Source of the DNA: Eisenbergiella sp900555195
Lineage (GTDB): Bacteria; Bacillota; Clostridia; Lachnospirales; Lachnospiraceae
Assembly: GCA_902492555.1 (NCBI GenBank)
Contig: CABUMH010000147.1
Coordinates: forward strand, 1 to 6,524
DNA: 6,524 nucleotides
Direction of reading: 5' to 3'
Part shown: positions 1 to 5,791 of the stretch, piece after piece
Numbering within the stretch: position 1 is the stretch's first letter
Layout of the letters: each line of letters begins with the position of its first letter
Position numbers and translations under genes: made by a program
Notes under the pieces: model-generated
Database searches by the model: none
What the model saw: only the letters and a program-made list of their open reading frames with translations
What the model was told of the DNA's origin: nothing

Positions 1-94
1 ACATTATGCCATGTCCTTCGGACATGACCCCTTCCAGGGGGGATGGCCACTGCGCTTCGCTCCGGGCCGGTATAATGTCTGGCGACATTATACC
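1..94. repeat. Nested palindromic element at the window edge (E0)
   Basis: A perfect 11-bp hairpin with a 4-base loop lies at 69-79 / 84-94 (GGTATAATGTC, loop TGGC, GACATTATACC). Bases 1-10 (acattatgcc) can instead pair with 69-78 with one G-T wobble, so the arm at 69-79 has two competing partners. Between them are a 7-bp hairpin at 10-16 / 20-26 (CATGTCC / GGACATG) and a 4-bp one at 28-31 / 37-40. No U-run follows, so it is not an obvious terminator. The left end is cut by the window. A function is not evident; a mobile palindromic repeat or a structured leader are both possible. Confidence 0.6.
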
Positions 95-117
95 AAGCAG
101 CTTTGATTTCTGCAATG

Positions 118-151
118 GATTTTCATGCCTGCTTTTCGCTGAATGAAAATC
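118..151. repeat. 9-bp inverted repeat
   Basis: GATTTTCAT at 118-126 is the exact reverse complement of ATGAAAATC at 143-151, with a 16-base loop. It lies between E0 and the promoter region of the ATPase gene. Nothing that looks like a gene is visible in 1-280 on either strand. Confidence 0.45.
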
Positions 152-203
152 AGGTTCAAAAAGTACTTTTCCATATCCGCTTAGTTTGCCGTCCATATAA
201 ATA

Positions 204-257
204 TTGTGAAAAATAATTGCATAAAAAATATTTTTGTTGTAATATATATTAAGAAGA
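204..257 (+). promoter_or_regulatory. AT-rich candidate promoter of the ATPase-TOPRIM cassette
   Basis: This very AT-rich stretch lies just upstream of the ATPase start. Possible -10 boxes are TAATAT at 240-245 (17 bases after TTGCAT at 217-222) and TATATT at 245-250. Neither pair is a strong match, so only the region is proposed. Bases 242-257 recur exactly at 5341-5356 in front of the small membrane protein gene. Confidence 0.3.
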
Positions 258-280
258 TAGGTTATATGGAGGAATGATAT

Positions 281-1558
281 ATGATCATAGAGATCAGAGT
301 TAAAAATTGTTTTATCTTTGATGAGCAGATTGTCTTTTCGATGAAAGCAGATATGAGAAACAAAAAATTTGCTTCCAACGTGCATTCGGAAAATTATTTC
401 AACATTTTAAAAACAGCCGGAATTTATGGGCCTAATAATTCGGGGAAAACCTGTCTTCTAAAATGCATTAAGGCAATCCGGCAGATTCTGCTTAATAAAG
501 GAACAAATCTCATGCCCAATATTTTTACGGATAATGTTATCTGTGAATTAGGGGTAACTTTCCTTGCCTTTGGAAGGAAATTTTCGTATGATCTCAAATA
601 TGATTCTATGGCAAAAGAATTTGTATATGAGTGTTTTACAGAAATATTGAAAGACCAGTATGGAAACGAAAAGGAAGTATTCTGGCTCGTAAAAGACTCC
701 ATGCAGGAAAAATATTCCTGCGCTGATGAGAATGCTGTTGCCATGATGCCTTTAATGGCAAAAAACAATTTGCTATGTTATCTGATCGATACCAACAAAT
801 TTGCGCACCTGGAAGAAATGAAAAAAATTCTTGTTGATTTCGCCGGAAAAATTGACATCATCAATATGAATAATATTCCCATGGAGCATACGATTAAGCT
901 GATGAAAAATAAGAATCAGCTTCAGCAGAAGGTCGTCGATTTTATTAAGGATGCAGATCTTTATATGGATAATTTTGAATATGTGGATATAGATCAGATT
1001 AAGCTGGCGGCAGACGATGAAAGTGAAAAACCGGATGAGAAGGTCTTGGAACTTCCTGAAACGATTATGGAGCAGATCCGACTCGTTTCCACCTATAAGG
1101 GAGTTCCTGTTCCAAGTATGCTCTTTGATTCTACCGGGACAAAAAAAATCGCCGCGTTGGCCGGTTATGTGATAGAAGGGCTTGAACAGGGTAGAATCCT
1201 TGTCGTTGATGAACTTGACAGCAGCATACATTTTAAACTGACCAGAGCAATCGTAGCGATGTTTAATAATGAGCTGAATACAAATGCACAGATGATATTT
1301 ACCGTCCACGATATTAATCTTATGGATTGCAAGAAGATGTTCCGAAAAGAGCAGATTTGGTTTGTGCATAAGGATAACGCTGGAGTATATGTGTATTCAC
1401 TGGCAGATTTTACCGCCCAGCAAGGAGTCCGTGATACAACAGACATTATAGAAAAATACAAAAAGGGAGCGTTGGGCGCCCTTCCTGAACCGGATTTAAT
1501 GAATTCCTTGTTAAGTATTAGAGATAATGGAAAGGAAGGAGCCGCGGATGACAAATAG
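281..1558 (+). CDS. AAA/ABC-type ATPase of an RloA/AbiLi-like defence pair
   Basis: This 425-residue ATPase looks like the AAA_15/AAA_21 (OLD/RloA/AbiLi-type) class. Seen: Walker A GPNNSGKT at residues 50-57 after the usual N-terminal strand; a signature-like FDSTGT near 282-287; Walker B RILVVDE at 305-311; D-loop LDSSIH at 312-317; a switch histidine in TVHD at 341-344; and a C-terminal EKYKKGALGALPEP segment near 391-404, typical of ATPases that pair with RloB-like partners. A long insert (about 75-270) separates Walker A from the signature, as in this class. The start has GGAGG at 268-272 with 8-base spacing. The downstream TOPRIM-like gene overlaps by 11 bp, which implies coupled translation. 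The family role, ATP-dependent sensing or gating of a toxic nuclease partner during phage infection, is known for related pairs and inferred here. The gene is more AT-rich than the minus-strand operon, suggesting transfer. Confidence 0.85.
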   Translation: MIIEIRVKNCFIFDEQIVFSMKADMRNKKFASNVHSENYFNILKTAGIYGPNNSGKTCLLKCIKAIRQILLNKGTNLMPNIFTDNVICELGVTFLAFGRKFSYDLKYDSMAKEFVYECFTEILKDQYGNEKEVFWLVKDSMQEKYSCADENAVAMMPLMAKNNLLCYLIDTNKFAHLEEMKKILVDFAGKIDIINMNNIPMEHTIKLMKNKNQLQQKVVDFIKDADLYMDNFEYVDIDQIKLAADDESEKPDEKVLELPETIMEQIRLVSTYKGVPVPSMLFDSTGTKKIAALAGYVIEGLEQGRILVVDELDSSIHFKLTRAIVAMFNNELNTNAQMIFTVHDINLMDCKKMFRKEQIWFVHKDNAGVYVYSLADFTAQQGVRDTTDIIEKYKKGALGALPEPDLMNSLLSIRDNGKEGAADDK

Positions 1559-2188
1559 ACTTCCTGTTTTTTCTGATAAACATAAAATCTGTATCATCTG
1601 TGAAGGAAATGAAGAATATGCTTATTTAGACAAAATAAAATCGTTGAATGTATGGAATGATCAATATGCAATTTTTTTGGATAATGCTGCCGGAAATGGG
1701 AACATTCCGGCAAGATATCAGGATCGCTACCAAAACGGCGCATATGAATTAGTGCTTATATTCTGTGATACAGAAAAGAAACCACACGAGCAGTATGTAG
1801 ATATTAAGCGAAAGATCAATGCATTTCATGGCATAGATAACGCAGCGGAAGCGGTGATTATTTTCGGCAATCCTGTACCATGCAGATTATCATCAAACAT
1901 TGGACGGATATCAGCCTAAAATCGCCAGCCAAACCAGTAAATGCGCCTCTGATAAAGGAATATACCGGGGTTGAAAAGTATAAAGGAAGAGCTGATCAGA
2001 TTCAGGCCATAATGAAACATATTACTGCGGAGAACTATGCGGATATGTGCCGGCGGGTGGACAGCTTAGAAATGCCCGATACCATCACAGGGAGCAGCAA
2101 TTTTGGAAAGTTTATGAGCTTATTTGAAAGCGGAGACAGCCGCTGGATCGATGAAATTAATACCAAATTGGAAGAAGACGCTCATTGA
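1548..2188 (+). pseudogene. RloB/AbiLii-like TOPRIM protein, split by a frameshift
   Basis: The N-terminal part (109 residues from ATG 1548) reads KICIICEGNEEY, where E19 fits the TOPRIM acidic residue, and ELVLIFCDTEK, where D74 fits the second acidic motif. In that frame it then runs to a stop at 1917-1919 through unrelated residues. The adjoining frame continues as CTMQIIIKHWTD from about 1874 to the stop at 2186-2188. Joining ...IIFGNP to CTMQIIIKHW gives a plausible 213-residue protein, which suggests one base is missing around 1870-1876. No slippery heptamer is evident. The start at 1548, not the upstream in-frame ATG at 1527, is chosen because AAGGAG at 1536-1541 sits 6 bases before it. 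It follows the ATPase as the presumed nuclease-like effector. The gene is either truly broken or carries a sequencing error. Naming it RloB/AbiLii is from motif and context, without a search. Confidence 0.7.
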
Positions 2189-2970
2189 TAAACACTCAAA
2201 ACCCCATAATACTTCGAGACCACTGAACCATCCTGCGTATATTTCCCTACATCCTCGGGCCCGTATCGCAGCAGATAATAGTCCATATCATGCAGGAGCC
2301 TGTAAATGTTGTTGGCATGCTCCATCTCATGCGTTTCGGCTGCCAGGGCCGTCTCATCGATGAGGCTTTGCAGATCTTTCAGGAATCCTTCATGCTGTAC
2401 ACTTTTTTTCATTTCTTCCATCAATTCGATGAAATTCTCTGCATCAAAACGATTGTAGTCCGTCACAGGCGTCCCATACTTGGAATAGAATTCTTCCTGC
2501 GAAAGATTTTCCTCTTCCATGATCTTGTGCATCTCCTGAAAGCCTCCGTCATACGCCCATCCGATCTGAATCTCTCCTTTTTCGTCAAAATAATTCCAAT
2601 ACAGGCTTTCTGGATCCTCCAGCTTACCGAAAATGTCGTCATACAAATAGGCATGCTCCATCTGCAGGTTCGCTATCTTTATGTTTTCCGTCAGTCTTTC
2701 TTTTTCTTCGTCGGACATCCCATTTAAAACCTGTTCCCGCATGGCAAGAACCGTTTCCTTGGAAGGTACTTCCTCCTCCTCAAGAACGGATTCCGGTTCG
2801 GCAGACTCTTCCTGCGTTTCCGCTGTCTGTATCGTTTCCTTTTGTTCCTCCTGTTCGCCACGCGTCAGGCAGCCGTTTAAACCCATAGACAGCAGGAGCA
2901 GCAGGATAACGGTTCCTTTATTTATCCCCGTTTTATTTATACACGCTTTATTTATCCACGCTTTTTTCAT
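2182..2970 (-). CDS. Acidic lipoprotein of unknown function
   Basis: This predicted 262-residue lipoprotein has a basic N-region, a hydrophobic stretch at about residues 20-31 and a lipobox LNGC ending at C34. An acidic, Glu-rich linker follows (about 37-70), then a charged, mainly helical domain to the C-terminus with many Tyr and Glu residues (YRLLHDMDYYLLRYGPEDVG near 222-241). I do not recognise the domain. The reading frame stays open to 3216, but the upstream part lies inside the preceding gene and lacks signal-peptide character. The ATG at 2970 has GGAGG at 2974-2978 with a tight 3-base spacing and immediately gives MKKAW plus a signal peptide. It is the last gene of the minus-strand operon, 41 bp after the fusion gene, with no terminator visible between them. 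Its stop overlaps the stop of the convergent TOPRIM gene. It should be anchored on the outer face of the membrane. Confidence 0.8.
   Translation of the reverse strand: MKKAWINKACINKTGINKGTVILLLLLSMGLNGCLTRGEQEEQKETIQTAETQEESAEPESVLEEEEVPSKETVLAMREQVLNGMSDEEKERLTENIKIANLQMEHAYLYDDIFGKLEDPESLYWNYFDEKGEIQIGWAYDGGFQEMHKIMEEENLSQEEFYSKYGTPVTDYNRFDAENFIELMEEMKKSVQHEGFLKDLQSLIDETALAAETHEMEHANNIYRLLHDMDYYLLRYGPEDVGKYTQDGSVVSKYYGVLSVYQ
2915..2959. repeat. Three 15-bp tandem repeats inside the lipoprotein signal peptide
   Basis: Three units at 2915-2929, 2930-2944 and 2945-2959 follow the pattern GCTTTATTTATCCAC with 2-4 differences each. On the coding strand they give three copies of a pentapeptide centred on INK (WINKA, CINKT, GINKG), lengthening the basic N-region of the signal peptide without breaking frame. 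Confidence 0.8.
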
Positions 2971-3011
2971 TTGCCTCCCCCATTTCCCAACAGATGCAAG
3001 TGCTGCCAACC

Positions 3012-4541
3012 TCATCCTATCAATGCCAAGATTCGCCCGCGCAGCTCTTCTGCCAGCTTCTGAACCTCTTCTTCCCGCTCCCAGCAGTCTTTTTCCAGTC
3101 CCAGATATGCATTCTGGGCCATGGCAAGCGGTCCTGAGCTTTCCGACAGCATGAGGCATGCCCATTGGGCCGCACGGTCTTTCGTACAGACCGCTCCCGT
3201 GGACAGGGTATACCACATCCTGGCCAGCGTCAGAAGCACGTTCCGCTCGTCTCCGCGGAGGCTTTTCATCAGGCCGGGCAGGCAGTCTCCAATCGCCTTT
3301 TCAAGCATGGAATGGTCAACCGGCCCGATCCATTGCTGCGCTTCGGGGCCCATCAGGGGGATGCCGTATTCCCTCACCTGCCAAAGCAGAAGCAGCATGT
3401 CCGGATCCAGTGTCACCTCAGGGAGCTTTCCGGCCTCTATCTCATCCCGGAGCCATTCTCCGTATTGGTATTCACATGCAGGAGGGTAGCTTCCTTTCTC
3501 CAGTTCCTCCCGCAGCACAACGGACACCTCCAACGGTCTGCCGCTTCCCGGCCTTTTCGACAGCAGCAGAAGGCATTCGGTCAGGCGTTCCCTCTCCTTA
3601 TGGGTAAGACCCTGTCCGCAGACAGCCAGCACGTCCACGTCACTGTCCGGCCGGAGTTCTTCCAGCGCGGATGAACCATAGAGAAAGATGCCTTCCAGCT
3701 TTGTTCCCAGAACTTCCGCAAGCGCATCTTTTATTCGGTGGGCTTCCTGCGGTATTTGGATCCTTTCCCTTCTTTCCCGAAACAAAACCGCGGCATCCAG
3801 CGCCATCTGAAGCGCCACGGACATGCTCTCTTTTCCCCAGCCTCTTTCCTGATAGTCCTGTGCATCCGCAAGGCTGTCCGCAGTAAAAAGCAGCATTCCC
3901 CAGTCAACCTTCCGGAAAGCGGCGCAAGCCGCCAGTCCGGCGCATTCCATCTCCACCACCTGGCAGCCTTCCTGTCTGCGGAAGCGCACCATTTCTTCCG
4001 TCTCCCGATAGAATCCATCTGTTGACCAGGTCTTTACCTCCAGATAGGGCAGCCCGGCCTGATTCAAAGCCGCTTCCACAGCCCGTATCCCCTCATCGCT
4101 GACCGCCGCCTCCCGTGAAGGCGGCAGATAGTGATAGGATGCCCCCTCATCCCGCACTGCCCAGAGGGGCACCAGCAGCGTATTTTCCGGAATATCAGTA
4201 AGCGCTCCACAGGAACCGGCGGATATGATCTGCCGCACGCCTCGTCCGATCAGATAATCCATAAACTGAACCGCGGCCGCAGAGCCAAGAGGGGCCTGGC
4301 ACATACAGATTCGCTCTCCCTTATATTCGCATGCATAGATGGGAAAAATCCCCGTAATCGTCTCAAACTCATCCAACAGTTCGCCCTGGTTGGCCAACGC
4401 GTACCGCTCTATTTCCTCTCCCAGGAAAGCGAACACCGCTTTTTGCGGAAATGGAGGCAATTCCTGCCGGACGGGCTGTATTACAGCCCTCTTGGATGTA
4501 TCGTAATCCAGAATTGGATATCTGCCTTTTATCAATGTCAT
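3012..4541 (-). CDS. Fusion of nucleoside-phosphorylase-like and AadA-like adenylyltransferase domains
   Basis: A continuous 509-residue protein with two domains. Residues about 1-255 resemble the PNP/uridine phosphorylase superfamily: SAGSCGAL at 107-114, STDGF at 173-177, VVEMECAGLAA at 195-205 and TADSL at 220-224. Residues about 262-509 resemble AadA/ANT(3'')(9) aminoglycoside nucleotidyltransferases: LYGSSALEELRPDSDVDVL at 287-305 (GS plus D301 and D303, metal/nucleotide site), PLEVSVV at 336-342 with E338 aligned to the AadA catalytic glutamate, EYQYGEWLRDEI at 357-368, GDERNVLLTLARMWY at 430-444 and KDRAAQWA at 454-461. All main NTase motifs are present, so activity is plausible. The phosphorylase half could cleave or only bind a nucleoside. 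The start at 4541 is preferred over ATG 4553: GGAGGG at 4546-4551 lies correctly before it, and its ATGA overlaps the stop of the HIT gene. Substrates are unknown; spectinomycin/streptomycin adenylylation is only suggested by family. Confidence 0.88.
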   Translation of the reverse strand: MTLIKGRYPILDYDTSKRAVIQPVRQELPPFPQKAVFAFLGEEIERYALANQGELLDEFETITGIFPIYACEYKGERICMCQAPLGSAAAVQFMDYLIGRGVRQIISAGSCGALTDIPENTLLVPLWAVRDEGASYHYLPPSREAAVSDEGIRAVEAALNQAGLPYLEVKTWSTDGFYRETEEMVRFRRQEGCQVVEMECAGLAACAAFRKVDWGMLLFTADSLADAQDYQERGWGKESMSVALQMALDAAVLFRERRERIQIPQEAHRIKDALAEVLGTKLEGIFLYGSSALEELRPDSDVDVLAVCGQGLTHKERERLTECLLLLSKRPGSGRPLEVSVVLREELEKGSYPPACEYQYGEWLRDEIEAGKLPEVTLDPDMLLLLWQVREYGIPLMGPEAQQWIGPVDHSMLEKAIGDCLPGLMKSLRGDERNVLLTLARMWYTLSTGAVCTKDRAAQWACLMLSESSGPLAMAQNAYLGLEKDCWEREEEVQKLAEELRGRILALIG

Positions 4542-5053
4542 TTTTCCCTCCATGCCTCGGCGCTCCCGGCTCCTGCCTCGGCATTCCCGGCTCCTGCCAC
4601 GCCAAGCAGCCTGTCCAGTTCACTGTTCAGCCTGTTTTTCATTTCTTCCAGTTCCTCTGTTTTTGGAAGATATTTTTTATCGTACAGTTCTGCAGGATCC
4701 AGCCTCCAGACAGGCCCCGGAAGGGGTGTGTCCTTTTCCCTTCTCGGAAAAAAATGCCAGTGCATATGAACATTTTCCCCTATTCCAAGCAGCTCATAAT
4801 TCAGTTTGTCCGGTTCGAAGGCACGATACACCGCTTCCGCCACCAGAGACATCTCCCAAAGGAACCTGCGGCGGAATCCTTCCTCCAGAAAATGCAATTC
4901 GGAAGCGCATTCTTTGCATAAAAACAGCGAATATCCCCGAAACCTCTGATAATCCCCAATTACCACATAACCTGTATCCAACTCTCTTACGAAATAGGGA
5001 TTCTCTCCCCTTTTGGTCTGTTCTATCCTTCTGCACACCCCACAGCTGCACAT
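4538..5053 (-). CDS. HIT-family (histidine triad) nucleotide-binding protein
   Basis: A 171-residue protein with the histidine triad HMHWHFF at residues 96-102 (in NVHMHWHFFPR). HIT proteins hydrolyse or transfer nucleoside monophosphates from substrates such as dinucleoside polyphosphates or AMP adducts, usually in the cytoplasm. Cysteine pairs C4-C7 and C46-C49 may bind zinc; C46KEC49 lies in the segment that in many HIT proteins reads CKEH. The C-terminal tail (about 152-168) is an Ala/Gly/Glu low-complexity repeat. The frame is open to 5116, but ATG 5053 is chosen because AGGAGG at 5061-5066 precedes it by 7 bases and the CSCGVC motif follows at once. The stop overlaps the start of the fusion gene as ATGA, so the two are translationally coupled. 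It is the first gene of the operon. The exact substrate cannot be read from the sequence. Confidence 0.9.
   Translation of the reverse strand: MCSCGVCRRIEQTKRGENPYFVRELDTGYVVIGDYQRFRGYSLFLCKECASELHFLEEGFRRRFLWEMSLVAEAVYRAFEPDKLNYELLGIGENVHMHWHFFPRREKDTPLPGPVWRLDPAELYDKKYLPKTEELEEMKNRLNSELDRLLGVAGAGNAEAGAGSAEAWREK
4546..4551 (-). promoter_or_regulatory. Ribosome binding site deciding the fusion-gene start
   Basis: GGAGGG on the minus strand lies 4 bases before ATG 4541 and overlaps the alternative in-frame ATG at 4553. It makes 4541 the likelier start. It is embedded in the 3' end of the HIT gene, consistent with coupled translation. Confidence 0.75.
4555..4596. repeat. 21-bp tandem repeat in the HIT gene 3' end
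   Basis: Two adjacent 21-bp units (4555-4575 and 4576-4596) differ at two positions. In frame they encode the repeated tail AGNAEAG / AGSAEAW of the HIT protein. They sit immediately upstream of the ribosome binding site of the fusion gene. Confidence 0.8.
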
Positions 5054-5092
5054 ATGCCCTCCTCCTGCGTCTTTTTGATTTATGATAGTTTC

Positions 5093-5101
5093 AGAATACC
5101 A
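5093..5101 (-). promoter_or_regulatory. Candidate extended -10 of the HIT operon
   Basis: On the minus strand TGGTATTCT has the TGn extension and a 4/6 to 5/6 fit to TATAAT, about 40 bases before the HIT start codon. No convincing -35 is seen at the usual distance, so this is tentative. Confidence 0.3.
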
Positions 5102-5130
5102 TATTCCCTTTCTCATTACTACACTTCGGT

Positions 5131-5304
5131 TGCAGATAAAATTTGTTGATATAGAGCCGCCGGATGCACATGCCCTTGGGGCTACTCCGGGCGCTGTATG
5201 TTCTTTTCCGGGGCACGCTCTCGCTCAGCTTCAAACGTAACGGTACATAACGGGCCAAAGGGCATGTGCATCCAGCGGTTCTGTGTCAACAAGTTTCATC
5301 TGTA
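5131..5304. repeat. Long palindromic repeat element E1
   Basis: Arms of 50 bases at 5131-5180 and 5255-5304 are near-perfect inverted repeats (8 mismatches, most of which would be G-U pairs in RNA). The best-matching core is GGATGCACATGCCCTT at 5162-5177 against its complement at 5258-5273. The central part, 5186-5237, matches 6343-6394 at 47 of 52 positions, and 5241-5260 matches 6417-6436 at 18 of 20. There is no open reading frame of note inside. It fills the gap between the HIT operon and the small membrane protein gene. It may be a non-autonomous mobile palindrome or a structured RNA. Confidence 0.8.
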
Positions 5305-5336
5305 CCCCTACATTTCTTTTTCAATTATCTTCTAAC

Positions 5337-5356
5337 TATGATATATATTAAGAAGA
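5337..5356 (+). promoter_or_regulatory. Candidate -10 and shared leader of the small membrane protein gene
   Basis: TATGAT at 5337-5342 fits a -10 box at 5 of 6 positions, without a clear -35. The 16 bases 5341-5356 (ATATATATTAAGAAGA) are identical to 242-257 upstream of the ATPase gene, at nearly the same distance from the respective start codons. Confidence 0.3.
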
Positions 5357-5368
5357 GGAGGGAGCTAC

Positions 5369-5545
5369 ATGAAAGAAACGAATTTACTACTTATAATTAT
5401 AATTTTTTTACTTTTGGGAGTATCTTCTTTTTGTATATCTATATGTGCAAATTTAAAAATTTTTGAATTATTTGTCATTATATTTCCACTTATAGGCGTA
5501 ATATTATTCGTCTATTCATTGATAAAACATCTATCTTCTTCATAA
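5369..5545 (+). CDS. Small two-helix membrane protein, 58 residues
   Basis: This short gene starts MKETNLLLIIIIF and has two hydrophobic segments, about residues 6-27 and 32-52, joined by a short polar turn (NLK), ending KHLSSS. It is predicted to be an integral membrane hairpin. AGGAGG at 5356-5361 with a 7-base spacer precedes the ATG, a near-ideal translation start that argues for a real gene. The sequence is very AT-rich, unlike the flanking minus-strand genes. I do not recognise a family. It could be a small membrane effector, a toxin-like peptide or an immunity-type protein, but nothing in the sequence decides. It stands alone between palindromic elements E1 and E2, with a perfect inverted repeat over its 3' end. 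Confidence 0.65.
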   Translation: MKETNLLLIIIIFLLLGVSSFCISICANLKIFELFVIIFPLIGVILFVYSLIKHLSSS

Positions 5546-5561
5546 ATTATGTTTTATCAAT
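5518..5561. repeat. 13-bp perfect inverted repeat over the small gene stop
   Basis: ATTGATAAAACAT at 5518-5530 and ATGTTTTATCAAT at 5549-5561 are exact reverse complements with an 18-base loop containing the stop codon of the 58-residue gene. Neither strand has a clean U-run after it, so it is a weak terminator candidate at best. It could stabilise the mRNA 3' end. Confidence 0.6.
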
Positions 5562-5628
5562 TTATAGGCATCTTTATGTTCACCGCCATAAATACCCTTT
5601 TTCTGTCAAATCTACGTTATATATTTCT

Positions 5629-5664
5629 GAAGTAGCACAAGTTTGCCACAAACTTGCCCACTTC
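5629..5664. repeat. Hairpin CAAGTTTG / CAAACTTG with outer stem
   Basis: An 8-bp perfect stem at 5638-5645 / 5649-5656 with a CCA loop is extended by an outer 5-bp stem GAAGT / ACTTC at 5629-5633 / 5660-5664 across a small internal loop. No U-tract follows on either strand. It lies in the gene-free interval 5546-5791, which otherwise holds only E2. Confidence 0.55.
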
Positions 5665-5680
5665 TACGATTTAGTAACAG

Positions 5681-5788
5681 TTCAGACAGCCCCTTCAGAA
5701 GGAGCCAGGTACGCGCGTTCTTTGGACCCTGCCCGGATGCCGTATGTTCTTTTCCGGGGCCGTCTGAAAACGTCGATACTTACGGGCC
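5681..5788. repeat. Palindromic repeat element E2
   Basis: Inverted arms lie at 5681-5693 (TTCAGACAGCCCC) and 5756-5768 (GGGGCCGTCTGAA), 12 of 13 paired. Bases 5726-5788 match the reverse complement of 6440-6502 in E3 at 53 of 63 positions. It shares the motif TATGTTCTTTTCCGGGGC with E1 and, in diverged form, E3. It ends 3 bp before the stop codon of the PrcB-like lipoprotein gene. Confidence 0.75.
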
Positions 5789-5791
5789 ATC

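Noticed and set aside
1866..1880. Programmed -1 frameshift in the TOPRIM gene
   Set aside because: No slippery heptamer or clear downstream stem was found at the junction; a simple deletion or sequencing error is more likely.
2971..3216. Upstream extension of the lipoprotein frame to an ATG at 3216
   Set aside because: It overlaps the end of the fusion gene in another frame, and the extension would place a signal peptide and lipobox in mid-protein. The ATG at 2970 has a ribosome binding site.
3121..3674. Plus-strand open frames within 3121-3674 and 2681-3154
   Set aside because: They are antisense to well-supported domains of the fusion and lipoprotein genes, and their translations are low-complexity with no family motifs.
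5143..5292. E1 as an integron attC site near an aadA-like gene
   Set aside because: The outer GTTGATA / TGTCAAC motifs are in the wrong order for the RYYYAAC...GTTRRRY layout, the aadA-like part is fused inside a larger gene, and no integrase or attI is present.
5266..5466. 66-residue plus-strand frame starting in E1
   Set aside because: It lacks a ribosome binding site, begins inside the palindrome arm and overlaps the better supported 58-residue gene in another frame.
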